Positions 56,801-59,789 are shown, numbered from the stretch's first letter. The stretch is 64,000 nucleotides of DNA from Leptobrachium leishanense (GCA_009667805.1 CM019066.1:4898001-4962000); one strand, 5' to 3'. Translations and numbers: made by a program. The notes: generated from the letters alone by a model not told the origin.

Positions 56801-59344
56801 CTGTTACAAGTAGGTGATGGCACCATTATTTTTTATTGAAAGTGATCCAAAAAAAACAAGTTTCCTCTTTTAATATTTTTTTTTTTATGTCCCCATTATT
56901 ATGATTGTGAAGCGTTGAAATAAAAAATGATTTTGAAAGCAAATCTAGGACGTTTGCTGCTGAAAACTGCTGTGGAGTCGGCAACCTCGACCCTCAAGAT
57001 CATTCAGAACTAGATCTGCCATTCTGCTCAGCCTCCCAGTAGAAGGGATGGGTCGAGAAATGGGAAATGTAGTTCCAAAGCTTGTGGATGGCAATGGTCT
57101 CTGACCCCCTAACCCTAAATTTGTTACTAAAAAGGGTCTCTTTGACAGAAATGACAATTTGGTTGTCCTTTCGCCTCAATTCCTAGTCAGTTGGTTTAAC
57201 GGTTCACAGGGGACATGGGGGTCTGCGGCATCTTCCTCCCGGCGACTACACTCTCAGTAAGCCCTTCATTAAATAATCGATTTGAGGAGCACGTTTCCTG
57301 CCATTGTGACCAGTGACATTGGTCAAGCTCCTGAGGTCCTTGGTCAGTTAGGACATCTCGGTTCCATTTCATTCAGCTTTTCCTGAGCGTATCCGGTGAC
57401 GCTTTGTTCTGAATGGGACACGACTCCCTTTACATGAAGCAGTCAGAGAATTCGCTCACGCAACCTTCCCGTTCCTTTTTTTAGACAGTCTCCCCTGTGA
57501 GGGACCGAGGCCAGGTCTGGTCAAATACGTTACACCAGTTGGCGTTCTCCATGAAGTGTCCTCCTGCTAGAGCTTCATGCTTAATATAGCTGTCGGTGTT
57601 CTTTATTTTTAGCGCTCCCCTTTATAAAGGACAGCCCAGCCACGATGGCAGGAAGAGGAATTGTTGGCGTGTGTAATTAAAGTGGTATTAACACAATAGA
57701 TTTATTGTACCCATGATCCTACCTCTAATCCTCCAATGAGAGTGGATTAGAAGGGATTTTATCAATATGTTTGGATCCAAACACACACACACACATTAAT
57801 ATTGGACCTAACATCGCAATATTAGTTGTGATGATGGAAACGGTCAGGGCAGCTGATTTCCCCTTTCTGATAATAAGCACAAAACCACAGGACTTTTCAT
57901 TTGAAATGTGTGTGCGCGCATACACTCCCCGGCCAAAGAATAAGTCACACGCGCTAATATTTGGTTGTGTCGCCTTTTGCTTTGATTACGTCTCACATTC
58001 GTCAAGATCTTGTATTGATGATGGGAGAGTCGGACGCTGCGTAAAGTCTTCTCCAGCACATTATCTCAAAGATTCTCAATGGGGTTAAGGTCTGGACTGT
58101 ACGGTGGCCAATCCATGTGTGAAAATTATGTCTCATGCTCCCTGAAACACTCTTGCACAACTTGAGCACAATGAATCCTGGCATTGCCATCTTGGAATAT
58201 GCCCGCTGTGCCATCAGGGGAGAAAAAACCCATTGATGGAAAAACCTGCTCATTTAGTATATTCAGGGAGTCACATGACCTCATTTTTTGCAGCTAAAAC
58301 ATATTAATCACTGCAGTAATTATCCAATGGAAGGCTGCAGCTATTGGCTTGCTTAACTACAGTGGTGACGTTTTTTGGCCAGGCTGTGTGTCCTGGGTTG
58401 AAACGCACTGTGGAAAATCCCTATGTCCATATTGAAAGATTGACTCCATTCCAGGAGGAGTCTCCATGAAGCTGTATTTTGGGCCATGACACTGCCTCAT
58501 ACTACAGAGAAAAGGGATCCAGGCAGGGTTTAGGAGTCTAATGGAGGATCCAGACAGGCAACGTGGTGGCTGTGCAGCAGCCTTTATGTGTGCTCTGCAT
58601 GCGGAGCTCCTCGTTTGCTGGAGTGCCTCAAACGAAGACGAGTGCCATGATGACTCTACATGACATGTAAAATACAGAAAATTCAGAGCACACAATTACA
58701 ATATAGGCAAAAGATATTAAAGACACCCTAATTTTTGAAACAAGTGATGGAGATTTGGTTTCAAGATATGCTTGGCGTTGTGGCAGGTTTATACAATTTG
58801 CAATGTACTCCATCGATGGTGGGCTCTGAATATTCTATATTGTACATGTTATGCCTACTCTGCTCACCACTGGAAAGCACCCTTGAAAAGTTAGTTTTCG
58901 CGTGGGTGCAGCCATCCAGGGGTTTCATGAGTCTACATGAAGCGCAGTCGCAGCTCCGATCCCATGATGAGGCATAGTCATGGTCCAACTTCTGTTATGA
59001 GTCTACATGACGTGCTGTCTTGGCTCAAGGTTCACGAGTTTTCATGACCCATGATGGGTTTATATTGGCACGGTCAAACTCGAGCCATGGCATGGACCAC
59101 TCACCACTTGACCTCTGCTTTTGTAAGTCTTAATGTTACACAGACTATATTGCTTTAAGGTTTTCAGTCGTTTAGTCCGGAGTTTATAGTTCAGGTTTAA
59201 CCTGCTGTTGTTTCCCTCCATTAGTCTGAACAACAGAAGAAGAGACAAGAAGCCGAAAAACAGCACAAGGAAGAGCGGAAAAAGCTCCGCCGCTCTGCAG
59301 GACACCTTAAGAGCAAACCCAACAAGGGGCGGCCATTTTATTGA
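3922..59344 (+). CDS. NOL10: NOL10, nucleolar protein 10 (21 exons, 687 aa), complete
   Basis: Joining 21 exons (listed separately) gives 2064 nt including the stop, 687 residues, close to the roughly 690 residues known for vertebrate NOL10. The product is the counterpart of yeast Enp2, a nucleolar factor of the small-subunit processome needed for 18S rRNA maturation (family knowledge). In the sequence, residues 1-340 form a WD40-type beta-propeller with blade strands such as RVRCYD (76-81), VECWDPRT (200-207), VLIYDLRSS (253-261) and DSRIIKMWN (291-299). Residues 343-445 are a conserved middle domain. A NUC153 motif ([17 protein letters not shown], 481-497) follows, then an acidic serine-rich stretch (about 532-556), a charged helix and a basic tail. 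All introns are GT-AG and all phases agree. The ATG was chosen because MQVS...VKIY matches the family N-terminus and is preceded by a CpG-rich promoter-like stretch. It fills the window, with introns from 335 bp to 17 kb. Identification is very secure; expression and UTR ends are not visible. Confidence 0.97.
4066..5200. repeat. 39-bp minisatellite in NOL10 intron 1
   Basis: The unit is GTGACAGAGCTGCACATCTA followed by TAAAACCCATACGTACTGC (39 bp). About 20 clear copies lie between 4212 and 5060, with decayed edges. An insertion GTTACT recurs at about 4347 and 4629, showing a higher-order duplication of about 281 bp. Because 39 is divisible by 3, the array is open in several frames; these are not genes. 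Confidence 0.9.
5171..5312. mobile_element. Decayed palindromic MITE in intron 1
   Basis: It contains 'gagaactacatgtcccatga' near the left and 'atatctggggtgccag' near the right, the same inner motifs as the element at 1545-2497. The termini are too decayed for a target duplication to be seen. Confidence 0.45.
5419..5464 (+). CDS. NOL10: NOL10 exon 2 (residues 23-37)
   Basis: Acceptor CTCTCCAG and donor GTAAGT flank a 46-nt exon encoding [15 protein letters not shown], a basic segment conserved in the family. It ends with one base of the next codon (phase 1). Confidence 0.95.
6216..6314 (+). CDS. NOL10: NOL10 exon 3 (residues 38-70)
   Basis: The exon starts after ATTTCGAAG and encodes [20 protein letters not shown] then [14 protein letters not shown] with a split glycine codon. 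The donor is [20 protein letters not shown] is a WD40 blade D-strand pattern. Confidence 0.94.
6493..6556 (+). repeat. Copy of a dispersed 60-bp repeat (ACCAGGAAGGATACATTGAG type)
   Basis: Related copies occur at about 18583, 26775 (reverse), 29626 and 42948. All share ACCAGGAAGGATACATTGAG followed by ATTTCTCTCGTTTTCAAGTA. It is probably the conserved part of a SINE or LINE tail; I cannot name the family. Confidence 0.6.
6650..6790. mobile_element. hAT-like palindromic MITE with perfect 8-bp TSD
   Basis: The termini are CAGGGGTCAGCAACCTTGGC and the inverted form ending GCTGACCCCTG. They are flanked by identical GTCTAGGC at 6642-6649 and 6791-6798. Eight-base duplications and CAG...CTG ends are typical of hAT elements. 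It is 141 bp, almost fully self-complementary, and has no coding capacity. Confidence 0.9.
7111..7258. mobile_element. Divergent hAT-like MITE
   Basis: It starts CAGGGGGTCAGCAAATTTGG and carries the inverted inner motif 'catgggagttgtagttccaa' and 'ggccaaagttgctgaga'. It belongs to the same family as 6650-6790 but with decayed ends; the flanks ACCTGTAG/ACCTAGCA are only partly alike. Confidence 0.65.
7618..8420 (-). mobile_element. 3' end of an L1-like LINE (truncated)
   Basis: On the minus strand, 8407-8162 encodes [20 protein letters not shown] followed by PWLALFA, resembling the C-terminus of L1-type ORF2. A purine/pyrimidine-asymmetric 3' UTR (about 7880-8030) and a T-run at about 7619-7629, the reverse-strand poly(A), follow. 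It is 5' truncated and lies in intron 3. The clade assignment is tentative. Confidence 0.5.
8527..8604 (+). CDS. NOL10: NOL10 exon 4 (residues 71-96)
   Basis: The exon lies between CCCTCAG and GTCAGT. It encodes [20 protein letters not shown] followed by CLDSD. RVRCYD is a WD40 strand. Phase 1 on both sides agrees with exons 3 and 5. Confidence 0.95.
9031..9068 (+). CDS. NOL10: NOL10 exon 5 (residues 97-109)
   Basis: A 38-nt exon after a long T-tract and TTTCTCAG encodes [13 protein letters not shown] with a split first codon, and ends in phase 0 at GTACAG. It continues the second blade. Confidence 0.94.
9362..9850 (-). mobile_element. 3' end of an L2-type LINE
   Basis: It starts at a (TTA)n tail followed by GCGCCAGCATATTCCGCAGC GCTGTACAAT, the conserved 3' end of the family. 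It is nearly identical to the start of the longer LINE at 61885-64000. It is 5' truncated at about 9850 in intron 5. Confidence 0.85.
9851..10860. other. Intron 5 interior, nothing recognised
   Basis: It holds AT-rich sequence with short G-runs at 10379 and 10840. No coding, RNA gene or clear repeat could be supported. Confidence 0.4.
10876..11106. mobile_element. Palindromic MITE cluster (GGATGTCAAACTC type)
   Basis: It starts CAGGGATGTCAAACTCCAGC and ends near 'gtgggagttgtagtttagaaacatctggg'. Related members lie at 13464-13596, 14024-14155, 23998-24112 and 60725-60880. This copy has an internal duplication of the left end (10935-10990). Confidence 0.6.
11306..11442 (+). CDS. NOL10: NOL10 exon 6 (residues 110-154)
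   Basis: The exon starts after CTCCCAAAG and ends at GTAATG. It encodes [20 protein letters not shown] then [20 protein letters not shown] and YFVGA. The [17 protein letters not shown] block is a strong family signature. Confidence 0.96.
12068..12345 (-). mobile_element. L2-type LINE 3' fragment
   Basis: The start AAGCGCCAACACATTCCGCA GCGCTGTACAAG and the internal 'gagggccctattcccgtggga' match the 3' end of the L2-type family seen at 9362 and 61885. Confidence 0.75.
12649..13227. mobile_element. 580-bp fold-back element (arms about 226 bp)
   Basis: The left arm 12649-12875 is the inverted copy of the right arm 13002-13227 with scattered mismatches. Matching landmarks are ATGTCATCTG / CAGATGACAT, TTAATGGCCATTAA on both sides, and GGTAGACTGGTGGGC / GCCCACCAGTCTACC. 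The loop is 126 bp. It has no coding capacity and lies in intron 6. Confidence 0.85.
13291..13356 (+). CDS. NOL10: NOL10 exon 7 (residues 155-176)
   Basis: The exon lies between TCTGTTGCAG and GTAAGT and encodes [20 protein letters not shown] plus [14 protein letters not shown] (157-168) is a propeller strand and a hallmark of the family. Confidence 0.96.
13464..13596. mobile_element. Palindromic MITE in intron 7
   Basis: The ends are CAGGGGTACCTCAAACTCTG and CAGAGTTTGGGATCCCTG. The inner inverted motifs 'aattcccag' and 'catgggagctgtagttcca' match the family at 10876. It fills about 40% of this short intron. Confidence 0.65.
13692..13752 (+). CDS. NOL10: NOL10 exon 8 (residues 177-197)
   Basis: The exon lies between TTATTTTAG and GTAATT and encodes [20 protein letters not shown] plus E. 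It carries the 'CDIN...LFAAGT' pattern of a WD40 blade. Confidence 0.95.
14024..14155. mobile_element. Palindromic MITE in intron 8
   Basis: It carries GGATGTCAAACTCTGGCACC at left, 'catgggagttgtatttcaga' inside, and 'ccagaggttgaca' at right, in the same arrangement as the elements at 10876 and 13464. Confidence 0.6.
14242..14327 (+). CDS. NOL10: NOL10 exon 9 (residues 198-225)
   Basis: The exon lies between CTGTTTAG and GTAAGT and encodes [20 protein letters not shown] then [16 protein letters not shown] (200-207) contains the WD dipeptide of a propeller blade. Confidence 0.96.
14546..15092. mobile_element. MITE with TATCGGCGTATAACATGCA ends
   Basis: The left end TTTATCGGCGTATAACATGC is inverted at the right end as TGCATGTTATACGCCGATTA. 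An additional inner copy, TTTATCGGCGTTTAACACAC, lies at 15006. The middle has a small proline-rich open tract made by a 'ccccagagccattcattcc' duplication. It is a non-coding, non-autonomous element in intron 9. Confidence 0.7.
15093..15980. other. Intron 9 remainder
   Basis: No gene or well-bounded repeat is visible. A chance minus-strand frame at 15683-15441 shows no recognisable domain. Confidence 0.4.
15981..16059 (+). CDS. NOL10: NOL10 exon 10 (residues 226-252)
   Basis: The exon lies between TTTTTCCAG and GTGCAT and encodes [20 protein letters not shown] then VGTSTGQ, a blade entry strand plus the GTSTGQ turn. Phase agrees with both neighbours. Confidence 0.95.
16060..17458. other. Intron 10, left part
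   Basis: It contains a segment (about 16190-16420) related to the repeat pair at 19800-20110 and 33140-33420 ('ggggcttggtcctg', 'ctcagatc') and a long T-tract at 17151-17171. A chance open frame at 16298-16735 has no family features. Confidence 0.4.
17459..17633. mobile_element. Small palindromic MITE (GGTGAAACTCAGGAG arms)
   Basis: The left end TCTATTCACTAGCAGGTGAA ACTCAGGAGAAG is inverted at the right as CTTCTCCTGAGTTTCACCTT then GGTCAATAGA. It is 175 bp with no coding capacity. Confidence 0.75.
17949..18098 (+). CDS. NOL10: NOL10 exon 11 (residues 253-302)
   Basis: This 150-nt phase-0 exon lies between TGACCAG and GTAAGT. It encodes two propeller strands, VLIYDLRSS (253-261) and [14 protein letters not shown] (289-302), linked by the highly conserved [12 protein letters not shown] segment. 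Confidence 0.97.
18806..18872 (+). CDS. NOL10: NOL10 exon 12 (residues 303-324)
   Basis: The exon lies between TTCTATTTTAG and GTGAGA and encodes [20 protein letters not shown] plus DS, with one base of the next codon. This is the 'G.IFTSIEP..D.NDV' blade of the family. Confidence 0.95.
19421..19473 (+). CDS. NOL10: NOL10 exon 13 (residues 325-342)
   Basis: The exon lies between TGTTCGCAG and GTAAGT and encodes [18 protein letters not shown], closing the propeller. It is followed by the repeat-rich 7.6-kb intron 13. Confidence 0.96.
19800..20110 (-). repeat. Dispersed repeat, member of a family shared with 33140-33420
   Basis: The segment from 'ggggcttagtcctgcccaga' to 'gtccagcgctgg' is the inverted, diverged counterpart of 33140-33420 ('ccagcgccggtctccctctg' onward). 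The 33120 copy starts with TTTAAGAACACTC, which suggests a TTAA-type MITE. Confidence 0.55.
21038..21317. repeat. 75-bp near-perfect inverted repeat, 130-bp spacer
   Basis: The left arm (21038-21112) and right arm (21243-21317) are reverse complements with a single mismatch. Both contain CTGACATAGGGACCAAAAAA or its complement. The right arm ends only 11 bp before the 38-bp array. It may be a terminal inverted repeat of an unknown element or a recent fold-back. Confidence 0.9.
21329..22910. repeat. 38-bp satellite array with three orientation reversals
   Basis: The unit is CTGTCGGCATGCACAGGGCA followed by CCCAATGGATCCACAATG. Block A (21329-21723) has about 10.5 units in + orientation. Block B (21725-22392) has about 17 units in - orientation. 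Block C (22393-22810) has 11 units in + orientation, mostly of a sub-type with GGGCTCCCCATGGATCCGC. Block D (22818-22910) has about two decayed - units. The consensus has no stop in any of six frames, so both strands show spurious frames of up to 506 codons. It lies in intron 13. Confidence 0.95.
22911..23444. other. Intron 13, no feature recognised
   Basis: It holds unique-looking sequence with a chance minus-strand frame (23362-22964). No domain or repeat structure could be supported. Confidence 0.4.
23445..23628. mobile_element. hAT-like MITE with CAGTGGTTCCCAACCC ends
   Basis: The left end CAGTGGTTCCCAACCCTTAT is inverted at the right as GGGTTGGGAAACACTG. The inner motifs CCTAACAGG / CCTGTTAGG pair. 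The same family recurs at 43300-43770 (interrupted) and 44960-45085 (truncated). The target duplication is not preserved. Confidence 0.8.
23964..24112. repeat. Poly-C tract followed by a palindromic MITE fragment
   Basis: A C-run at about 23966-23992 is followed by 'tggcctacaattcccagaga' and 'catgggagttgcagtttaga', inner motifs of the family at 10876. Confidence 0.55.
24214..24349. mobile_element. hAT-like MITE, perfect 8-bp TSD
   Basis: The ends are CAGAGGTCAGCAACCTTGGC and GCCAAGGTTGCTGATTCCAG. Both sides have CTCTAATC (24206-24213 and 24350-24357). It is 136 bp, the same family as 6650-6790. Confidence 0.9.
24358..24496. mobile_element. Second hAT-like MITE abutting the first
   Basis: It starts CAAGGGACGGCCACCTC directly after the right duplication of the previous element and ends GGTTGCCGACCCCTGC. 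It is followed by ATCTAATC (24497-24504), a 7/8 match to CTCTAATC. Two related elements thus sit in tandem, separated by one 8-bp site. Confidence 0.75.
24601..24745 (-). mobile_element. L2-type LINE 3' fragment
   Basis: AAGCGCCAACACATTCCGCA GCGCTGTTCAATG and 'gagggccctattcccgcag' match the family 3' end seen at 9362, 12068 and 61885. Confidence 0.75.
24755..25465. mobile_element. CpG-rich MITE with TTCACGCAAA inverted ends
   Basis: The left end GGGCTAAATTACAAGCTTCA CGCAAA is inverted at the right end as TTTGCG...TGAAGGATGCAATATAGCCC. 'ACA' flanks both ends, a possible 3-bp duplication as in PIF/Harbinger elements. The interior is dense in GCGCAAA/TTTGCGC motifs, unlike anything else here. 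It has no coding capacity. Confidence 0.75.
25627..26229. mobile_element. TTAA-flanked MITE (Kolobok/T2-like)
   Basis: TTAA at 25627-25630 and 26226-26229 bounds ends AGTAACACTCTAGGC and (inverted) AAGGGATACTCTAAGC. TTAA duplications with ACACTCTAGG-like ends are known for Kolobok/T2 elements of frogs. A short perfect palindrome, ATGACCACCTAAAAAAGCTT AGGTGGTCAT, lies just inside the right end. Confidence 0.75.
26276..26613. repeat. 338-bp palindrome (arms about 158 bp, loop 22 bp)
   Basis: The left arm 26276-26435 is the reverse complement of the right arm 26458-26613 with few mismatches. Landmarks are AAGAATGTTCC / GGAACATTCTT, GACACGTACTATAAAGTGCA / its complement, and ATAATCGAGTAATATTGTGA / its complement. 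It begins about 46 bp after the TTAA element. It is a fold-back MITE or replication-derived palindrome with no coding capacity. Confidence 0.9.
26614..27038. other. End of intron 13
   Basis: A reverse copy of the dispersed 60-bp repeat (ACCAGGAAGGATACATTGAG type) lies at 26780-26835. The rest is AT-rich and ends in the exon 14 acceptor. Confidence 0.5.
27039..27165 (+). CDS. NOL10: NOL10 exon 14 (residues 343-384)
   Basis: The exon lies between TTCTCTGTAG and GTGAGC. It encodes [20 protein letters not shown] then [20 protein letters not shown] and [20 protein letters not shown] is a diagnostic block of the family's middle domain. Confidence 0.97.
27166..28279. other. Intron 14, no well-bounded feature
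   Basis: It contains AT-rich segments (27830-27950) and a possible decayed MITE around 27440-27620 ('ccactggcaggaatccagtggttttat' is self-complementary). No gene was recognised. Confidence 0.4.
28280..28359 (+). CDS. NOL10: NOL10 exon 15 (residues 385-411)
   Basis: The exon lies between TTCTCACAG and GTAAGA and encodes [20 protein letters not shown] then DIRLYHK, a strongly conserved helix pair of the middle domain. Confidence 0.96.
28750..28880. repeat. Fold-back repeat (AAAGACCGGCACTCCTGGGAC)
   Basis: AAAAGACCGGCACTCCTGGG at 28758 pairs with CCCAGGAGTGCCGGTCTTTT ending at 28874. The spacer is about 75 bp. It is a short inverted repeat element in intron 15. Confidence 0.75.
30066..31450 (+). 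repeat. Pyrimidine-rich minisatellite, about 50 units of 22-25 bp
   Basis: The unit is CCCCCTGTAATTCATTTCTC TCTCC. Sub-blocks differ in C-run length and by a 'cacccc' variant (about 30520-31050). At the right it grades into GCAATTCATTTATCCCC and shorter forms. On the transcribed strand it is almost all pyrimidine except GTAA/TCA. Confidence 0.95.
31644..32123. repeat. 480-bp fold-back with arms of about 175-185 bp
   Basis: The left arm 31644-31817 pairs with 31939-32123. Landmarks are CGTGAAGGGACATCCAGCG / CGCTGGATGTCCCTTCACG and TGCTACACTCTCACTGA / its complement. The loop has its own hairpin (TTGCTCGGCGC 31828-31838 with GCGCCGAGCAA 31882-31892). Confidence 0.9.
32654..32752 (+). CDS. NOL10: NOL10 exon 16 (residues 412-444)
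   Basis: The exon lies between TTTTTAAAG and GTACTG. It encodes [20 protein letters not shown] then [13 protein letters not shown], a basic helical segment. It ends in phase 0. Confidence 0.96.
33120..33440 (+). repeat. Dispersed repeat related to 19800-20110
   Basis: It runs from TTTAGTGTCCTTTAAGAACA through 'ccagcgccggtctccctctg' to about 33420. It is the inverted relative of the 19800 segment, and the CR1 tail begins immediately after it. Confidence 0.5.
33446..35328 (-). mobile_element. CR1-type LINE, 5' truncated and internally rearranged
   Basis: Read on the minus strand it encodes the reverse transcriptase region of a CR1 [24 protein letters not shown] (35158-34868), then [20 protein letters not shown] and ADDSKICN (34746-34423), then the C-terminal [20 protein letters not shown] segment (34249-34025). 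The catalytic FADD is changed to SADD. About 60 bp is missing near 34880 compared with the copy at 53541, and a 137-bp segment is duplicated at 33852-33988. The AACATAGAAA tail lies at 33450. It is dead. Confidence 0.9.
35583..35669 (+). CDS. NOL10: NOL10 exon 17 (residues 445-473)
   Basis: The exon lies between ATACCTAG and GTAAGT and encodes [20 protein letters not shown] then [21 protein letters not shown] is conserved. The EEEED...KKKDK tail is low complexity and more variable. Confidence 0.95.
36167..36340 (+). CDS. NOL10: NOL10 exon 18 (residues 474-531; NUC153 motif)
   Basis: This 174-nt phase-0 exon lies between CGTCACAG and GTACTG. It encodes the NUC153 motif ([17 protein letters not shown], 481-497), [20 protein letters not shown] (501-520), then a charged linker. 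NUC153 is a short motif shared by several nucleolar ribosome-assembly proteins. The frame stays open into the intron to a stop at about 36419, which matters only if the intron is retained. Confidence 0.97.
36695..37490 (-). mobile_element. L2-type LINE fragment (divergent subfamily)
   Basis: It begins AAGCGCTAGCACGTTCCGTA GCGCTGTACAAA, continues with 'gtaaactcttgagcagggtcctct', and encodes in reverse a short piece of the reverse transcriptase C-terminus. It is an old copy in intron 18. Confidence 0.65.
37854..37974. mobile_element. hAT-like MITE, perfect 8-bp TSD
   Basis: The ends are CAGGGGTGAGCAACC and (inverted) GGTTGTATGAACCCGG. Both flanks carry CTGTAGAG (37846-37853 and 37975-37982). 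The 121-bp element is self-complementary. Confidence 0.85.
38824..38945. mobile_element. hAT-like MITE, 7/8 TSD
   Basis: The ends are CAGTGATGAGGAACCTTGGC and ...CACCACCACTG. The flanks are CCCTAGGG (38816-38823) and CCCTAGGT (38946-38953). Inner inverted motifs are 'catgtcccatgatg' and 'catgggacatgtag'. Confidence 0.8.
39312..39559 (+). CDS. NOL10: NOL10 exon 19 (residues 532-613)
   Basis: The exon lies between TCTCAAG and GTAGGT. It starts with an acidic serine-rich stretch ([20 protein letters not shown], a casein-kinase-2-like composition). A charged coiled segment ([20 protein letters not shown]) and [20 protein letters not shown] follow. It is the longest exon, and the donor opens the 17-kb intron 19. 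Confidence 0.96.
40113..40382. mobile_element. GC-rich MITE with GGCCAGTGTCAG ends
   Basis: GGCCAGTGTCAG at left is perfectly inverted at right (CTGACACTGGCC). It is related to the nested element at 43338-43628 ('ggatgttccttccac', 'gtctggccacctcgctgag'). It is probably a PIF/Harbinger-type non-autonomous element. Confidence 0.7.
40820..41000. mobile_element. Decayed hAT-like MITE after a C-run
   Basis: After a C-run (40827-40841) come GGGTCTGCAACCATGGCTCT and 'ggaactacatttcccatgag', typical left-half motifs of the 6650-6790 family. The right half is eroded. Confidence 0.5.
41268..41420. mobile_element. Divergent hAT-like MITE
   Basis: It carries CTGCAATCTTGGCCCTCCAG at left and 'catgggagatgtatttccaaaacatctggg' at right. 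No target duplication was found. Confidence 0.55.
41478..41613. mobile_element. hAT-like MITE, perfect 8-bp TSD
   Basis: The ends are CACGGGTCAGCAACCGTGGC and GCCAAGGTTGCTGACCCCTG. The flanks are CTGTAACA (41470-41477 and 41614-41621). It is 136 bp, the same family as 6650-6790 and 24214-24349. Confidence 0.9.
42510..42552. repeat. (TA)n tract
   Basis: Alternating AT sequence of about 40 bp in intron 19. Confidence 0.9.
42948..43135 (+). repeat. Longest copy of the dispersed ACCAGGAAGGATACATTGAG repeat
   Basis: It continues beyond the shared 60 bp through 'cccaaggacacttactggag' and 'gggattccaacctgtgtctcc' to about 43130, so the parent family is at least 190 bp. It looks like a SINE or LINE 3' region and cannot be named here. 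Confidence 0.55.
43300..43770. mobile_element. hAT-like MITE (23445 family) interrupted by a second MITE
   Basis: The left part 'tttcccaaccctgtccttaa' (43307) and the right part 'ctaacaggccaggttttaag' (43628 onward) are halves of the 23445-23628 family, split by the insertion at 43338-43628. Confidence 0.8.
43338..43628. mobile_element. Nested PIF/Harbinger-like MITE with TAA duplication
   Basis: TAA at 43335-43337 and 43629-43631 flanks a 291-bp GC-rich segment starting GGCCGGGGTCAGACAAGCG. Removing it with one TAA restores the host MITE. TWA duplications are typical of PIF/Harbinger. It is related to 40113-40382. Confidence 0.8.
44955..45090. mobile_element. Truncated hAT-like MITE (23445 family)
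   Basis: 'aaatgcagactgaatcctgcaa' to 'cctggcctgttagggcgaactgag' and 'gtttggaaacactg' match the right two-thirds of 23445-23628. Confidence 0.75.
45420..45721 (-). mobile_element. L2-type LINE 3' fragment
   Basis: TATATAGCGCCAACAGTTTC CGCAGCACTTTACAATAA and 'gagggccctgctcataggagctta' match the L2-type 3' end. It directly abuts the hairpin element that follows. Confidence 0.7.
45726..46914. mobile_element. TTAA-flanked hairpin-train element, copy 1 (piggyBac-like ends)
   Basis: TTAA at 45722-45725 and 46915-46918 bounds a 1189-bp element with ends CCCTTTCGCTGCTGAGG and (inverted) CCACTTCGATGCTATGG. TTAA and CCCTTT ends recall piggyBac-type MITEs. The left third is AT-rich. From about 46017 on it is a chain of hairpins: 46017-46122, 46124-46184, 46277-46327, 46329-46378, 46383-46423 (19-bp perfect stem, 3-nt loop), 46435-46477, 46481-46520, 46546-46582 (16-bp stem), 46624-46640, 46694-46731 (17-bp stem), 46753-46785, 46796-46823, 46836-46856 and 46880-46900. 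It has no open frame of significance. A related copy lies at 51897. Confidence 0.88.
47270..47500. mobile_element. MITE with CCCTGTTCAGTG / CAGTGTGAACGGGG ends
   Basis: The left AGACCCTGTTCAGTGCGATT and right (inverted) AGGCCCCGTTCACACTG are alike. The interior is rich in CGCGAT/ATCGCG motifs. It has no coding capacity. Confidence 0.55.
47501..49730. other. Intron 19 stretch without clear feature
   Basis: It holds several T-runs, a C-run at about 48417-48431 and short chance frames (48903-48565 minus, 48973-48608 minus) with no recognisable domain. A repeat of unknown type probably covers 48570-49300. No gene was found. Confidence 0.4.
49732..49825. repeat. Short tandem repeat (GCGCGTCCCTTTGTAGC type)
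   Basis: About four units of 20-26 bp of the form GTGCGCGTCCCTTGTAGCGC occur in a row with variation. Confidence 0.8.
50818..50872. repeat. (GT)n(AT)n microsatellite
   Basis: A TG run of about 20 bp is followed by an AT run of about 30 bp. Confidence 0.95.
50925..51095. repeat. Fold-back repeat (AACGCTCTTCCTC...CTCGAAAGCTT)
   Basis: AGCTTTCGAGAGTTTAACGC TCTTCCTCGGGTCTGG at 50936 is inverted at 51044-51082 as CCAGACCTGAGGAAGAGCGT TATACTCTCGAAAGCT. The inner pair CAAAATCATAGGATTGA / TCAATTCTATGATTTTG also matches. It is a short inverted-repeat element. Confidence 0.85.
51897..53125. mobile_element. TTAA-flanked hairpin-train element, copy 2
   Basis: TTAA lies at 51893-51896 and 53126-53129. 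The ends CCCTTTCGCTGCTGAGG and (inverted) CCACGTCGCTGCTGAGG match better than in copy 1. It is 1229 bp. It has the same order of hairpins as copy 1 plus one extra (52527-52560, 15-bp perfect stem, 4-nt loop). Several stems differ from copy 1 by paired substitutions. Stems 52687-52726, 52747-52793 and 53046-53070 are more perfect than in copy 1. No transposase. Confidence 0.9.
53541..55234 (-). mobile_element. CR1-type LINE, 5' truncated reverse transcriptase half
   Basis: The minus strand encodes a long piece (54955-54329) with [60 protein letters not shown] and the intact catalytic [10 protein letters not shown] second piece (54332-53784) holds the thumb and C-terminus ([38 protein letters not shown]). 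One frame change joins them near 54335, and another lies near 54960. The 3' AACATAGAAA tail is at 53541. The endonuclease part is absent. It is better preserved than the copy at 33446. Confidence 0.93.
55260..56582. other. End of intron 19, nothing recognised
   Basis: It holds AT-rich sequence with a small hairpin (GACACCTTCTAGCAAGGTGTC, 55806-55827) and homopolymer runs before the exon 20 acceptor. The palindrome-like 'ctgcatctcccatgatgtta..' near 55895 suggests a decayed MITE. Confidence 0.45.
56583..56685 (+). CDS. NOL10: NOL10 exon 20 (residues 614-648)
   Basis: The exon lies between CTGTCGTGCAG and GTAAGG and encodes [20 protein letters not shown] then [21 protein letters not shown] and [11 protein letters not shown] are family blocks. 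The preceding intron is 17 kb and full of mobile elements. Confidence 0.96.
56686..57920. other. Intron 20, left part
   Basis: It contains a C-run (about 56725), a decayed hAT-like MITE near 56975-57110 ('gtggagtcggcaacctcgac', 'gaaatgtagttccaa') and a (CA)n run at 57780. No gene was recognised. Confidence 0.45.
57921..58290 (-). pseudogene. Tc1/mariner transposase fragment, frameshifted
   Basis: It starts at a TA with TACACTCCCCGGCCAAAGAA, a Tc1-type terminal sequence. The reverse strand then reads fragments resembling the C-terminal catalytic part of a Tc1-like transposase (ENLWDVLEKTL-type region near 58060-58030, frame-shifted pieces toward 58250). Stops and frameshifts break it, and the N-terminal part is missing. 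Confidence 0.65.
58291..59224. other. Intron 20, right part
   Basis: No gene is recognised. 'catgagtctacatga' recurs at 58925 and 58996, a hint of a local short duplication. Confidence 0.4.
59225..59344 (+). CDS. NOL10: NOL10 exon 21 (residues 649-687 and stop)
   Basis: The exon starts after CTCCATTAG and encodes [20 protein letters not shown] then [19 protein letters not shown] and TGA. The lysine/arginine-rich tail fits a nucleolar localisation signal (inference from composition). Confidence 0.96.
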   Translation, partial: SEQQKKRQEAEKQHKEERKKLRRSAGHLKSKPNKGRPFY

Positions 59345-59757
59345 TCTACGTACTCTCCAGTTTTAATGGTGACCGCTTCCTGTCTGTGCGCGTTTGCAAA
59401 CCAAAGTCATCGGGCGAAAGCTTTTGTATATACCATTTCAAATTTTATCTGGGTAGCTTTGTGACTCACACCCCGATGATGTTTTGTGGGGGGTTCCATT
59501 TATGTAAATTTATCAGTGCATTTTTATATATATATATATATAGAGAGCGTATTTTAGCCAAGATCGTGAATGATATTGAGGAATTTGTTTCTATTGTTGT
59601 GACCGGGTTTCTGACACATTGACAGTTTCCATAAACTATTATCTGTAAGTTATGTGTGTAAAATAACAAACTTTAATCTTTTTCTGAAACCTAGACAAAA
59701 ATAGTTCCAGTTTCTGTGTACAATATAATACATGGATCGGTGTCACATTTTTCAGAC

Positions 59758-59789
<32 letters not shown>
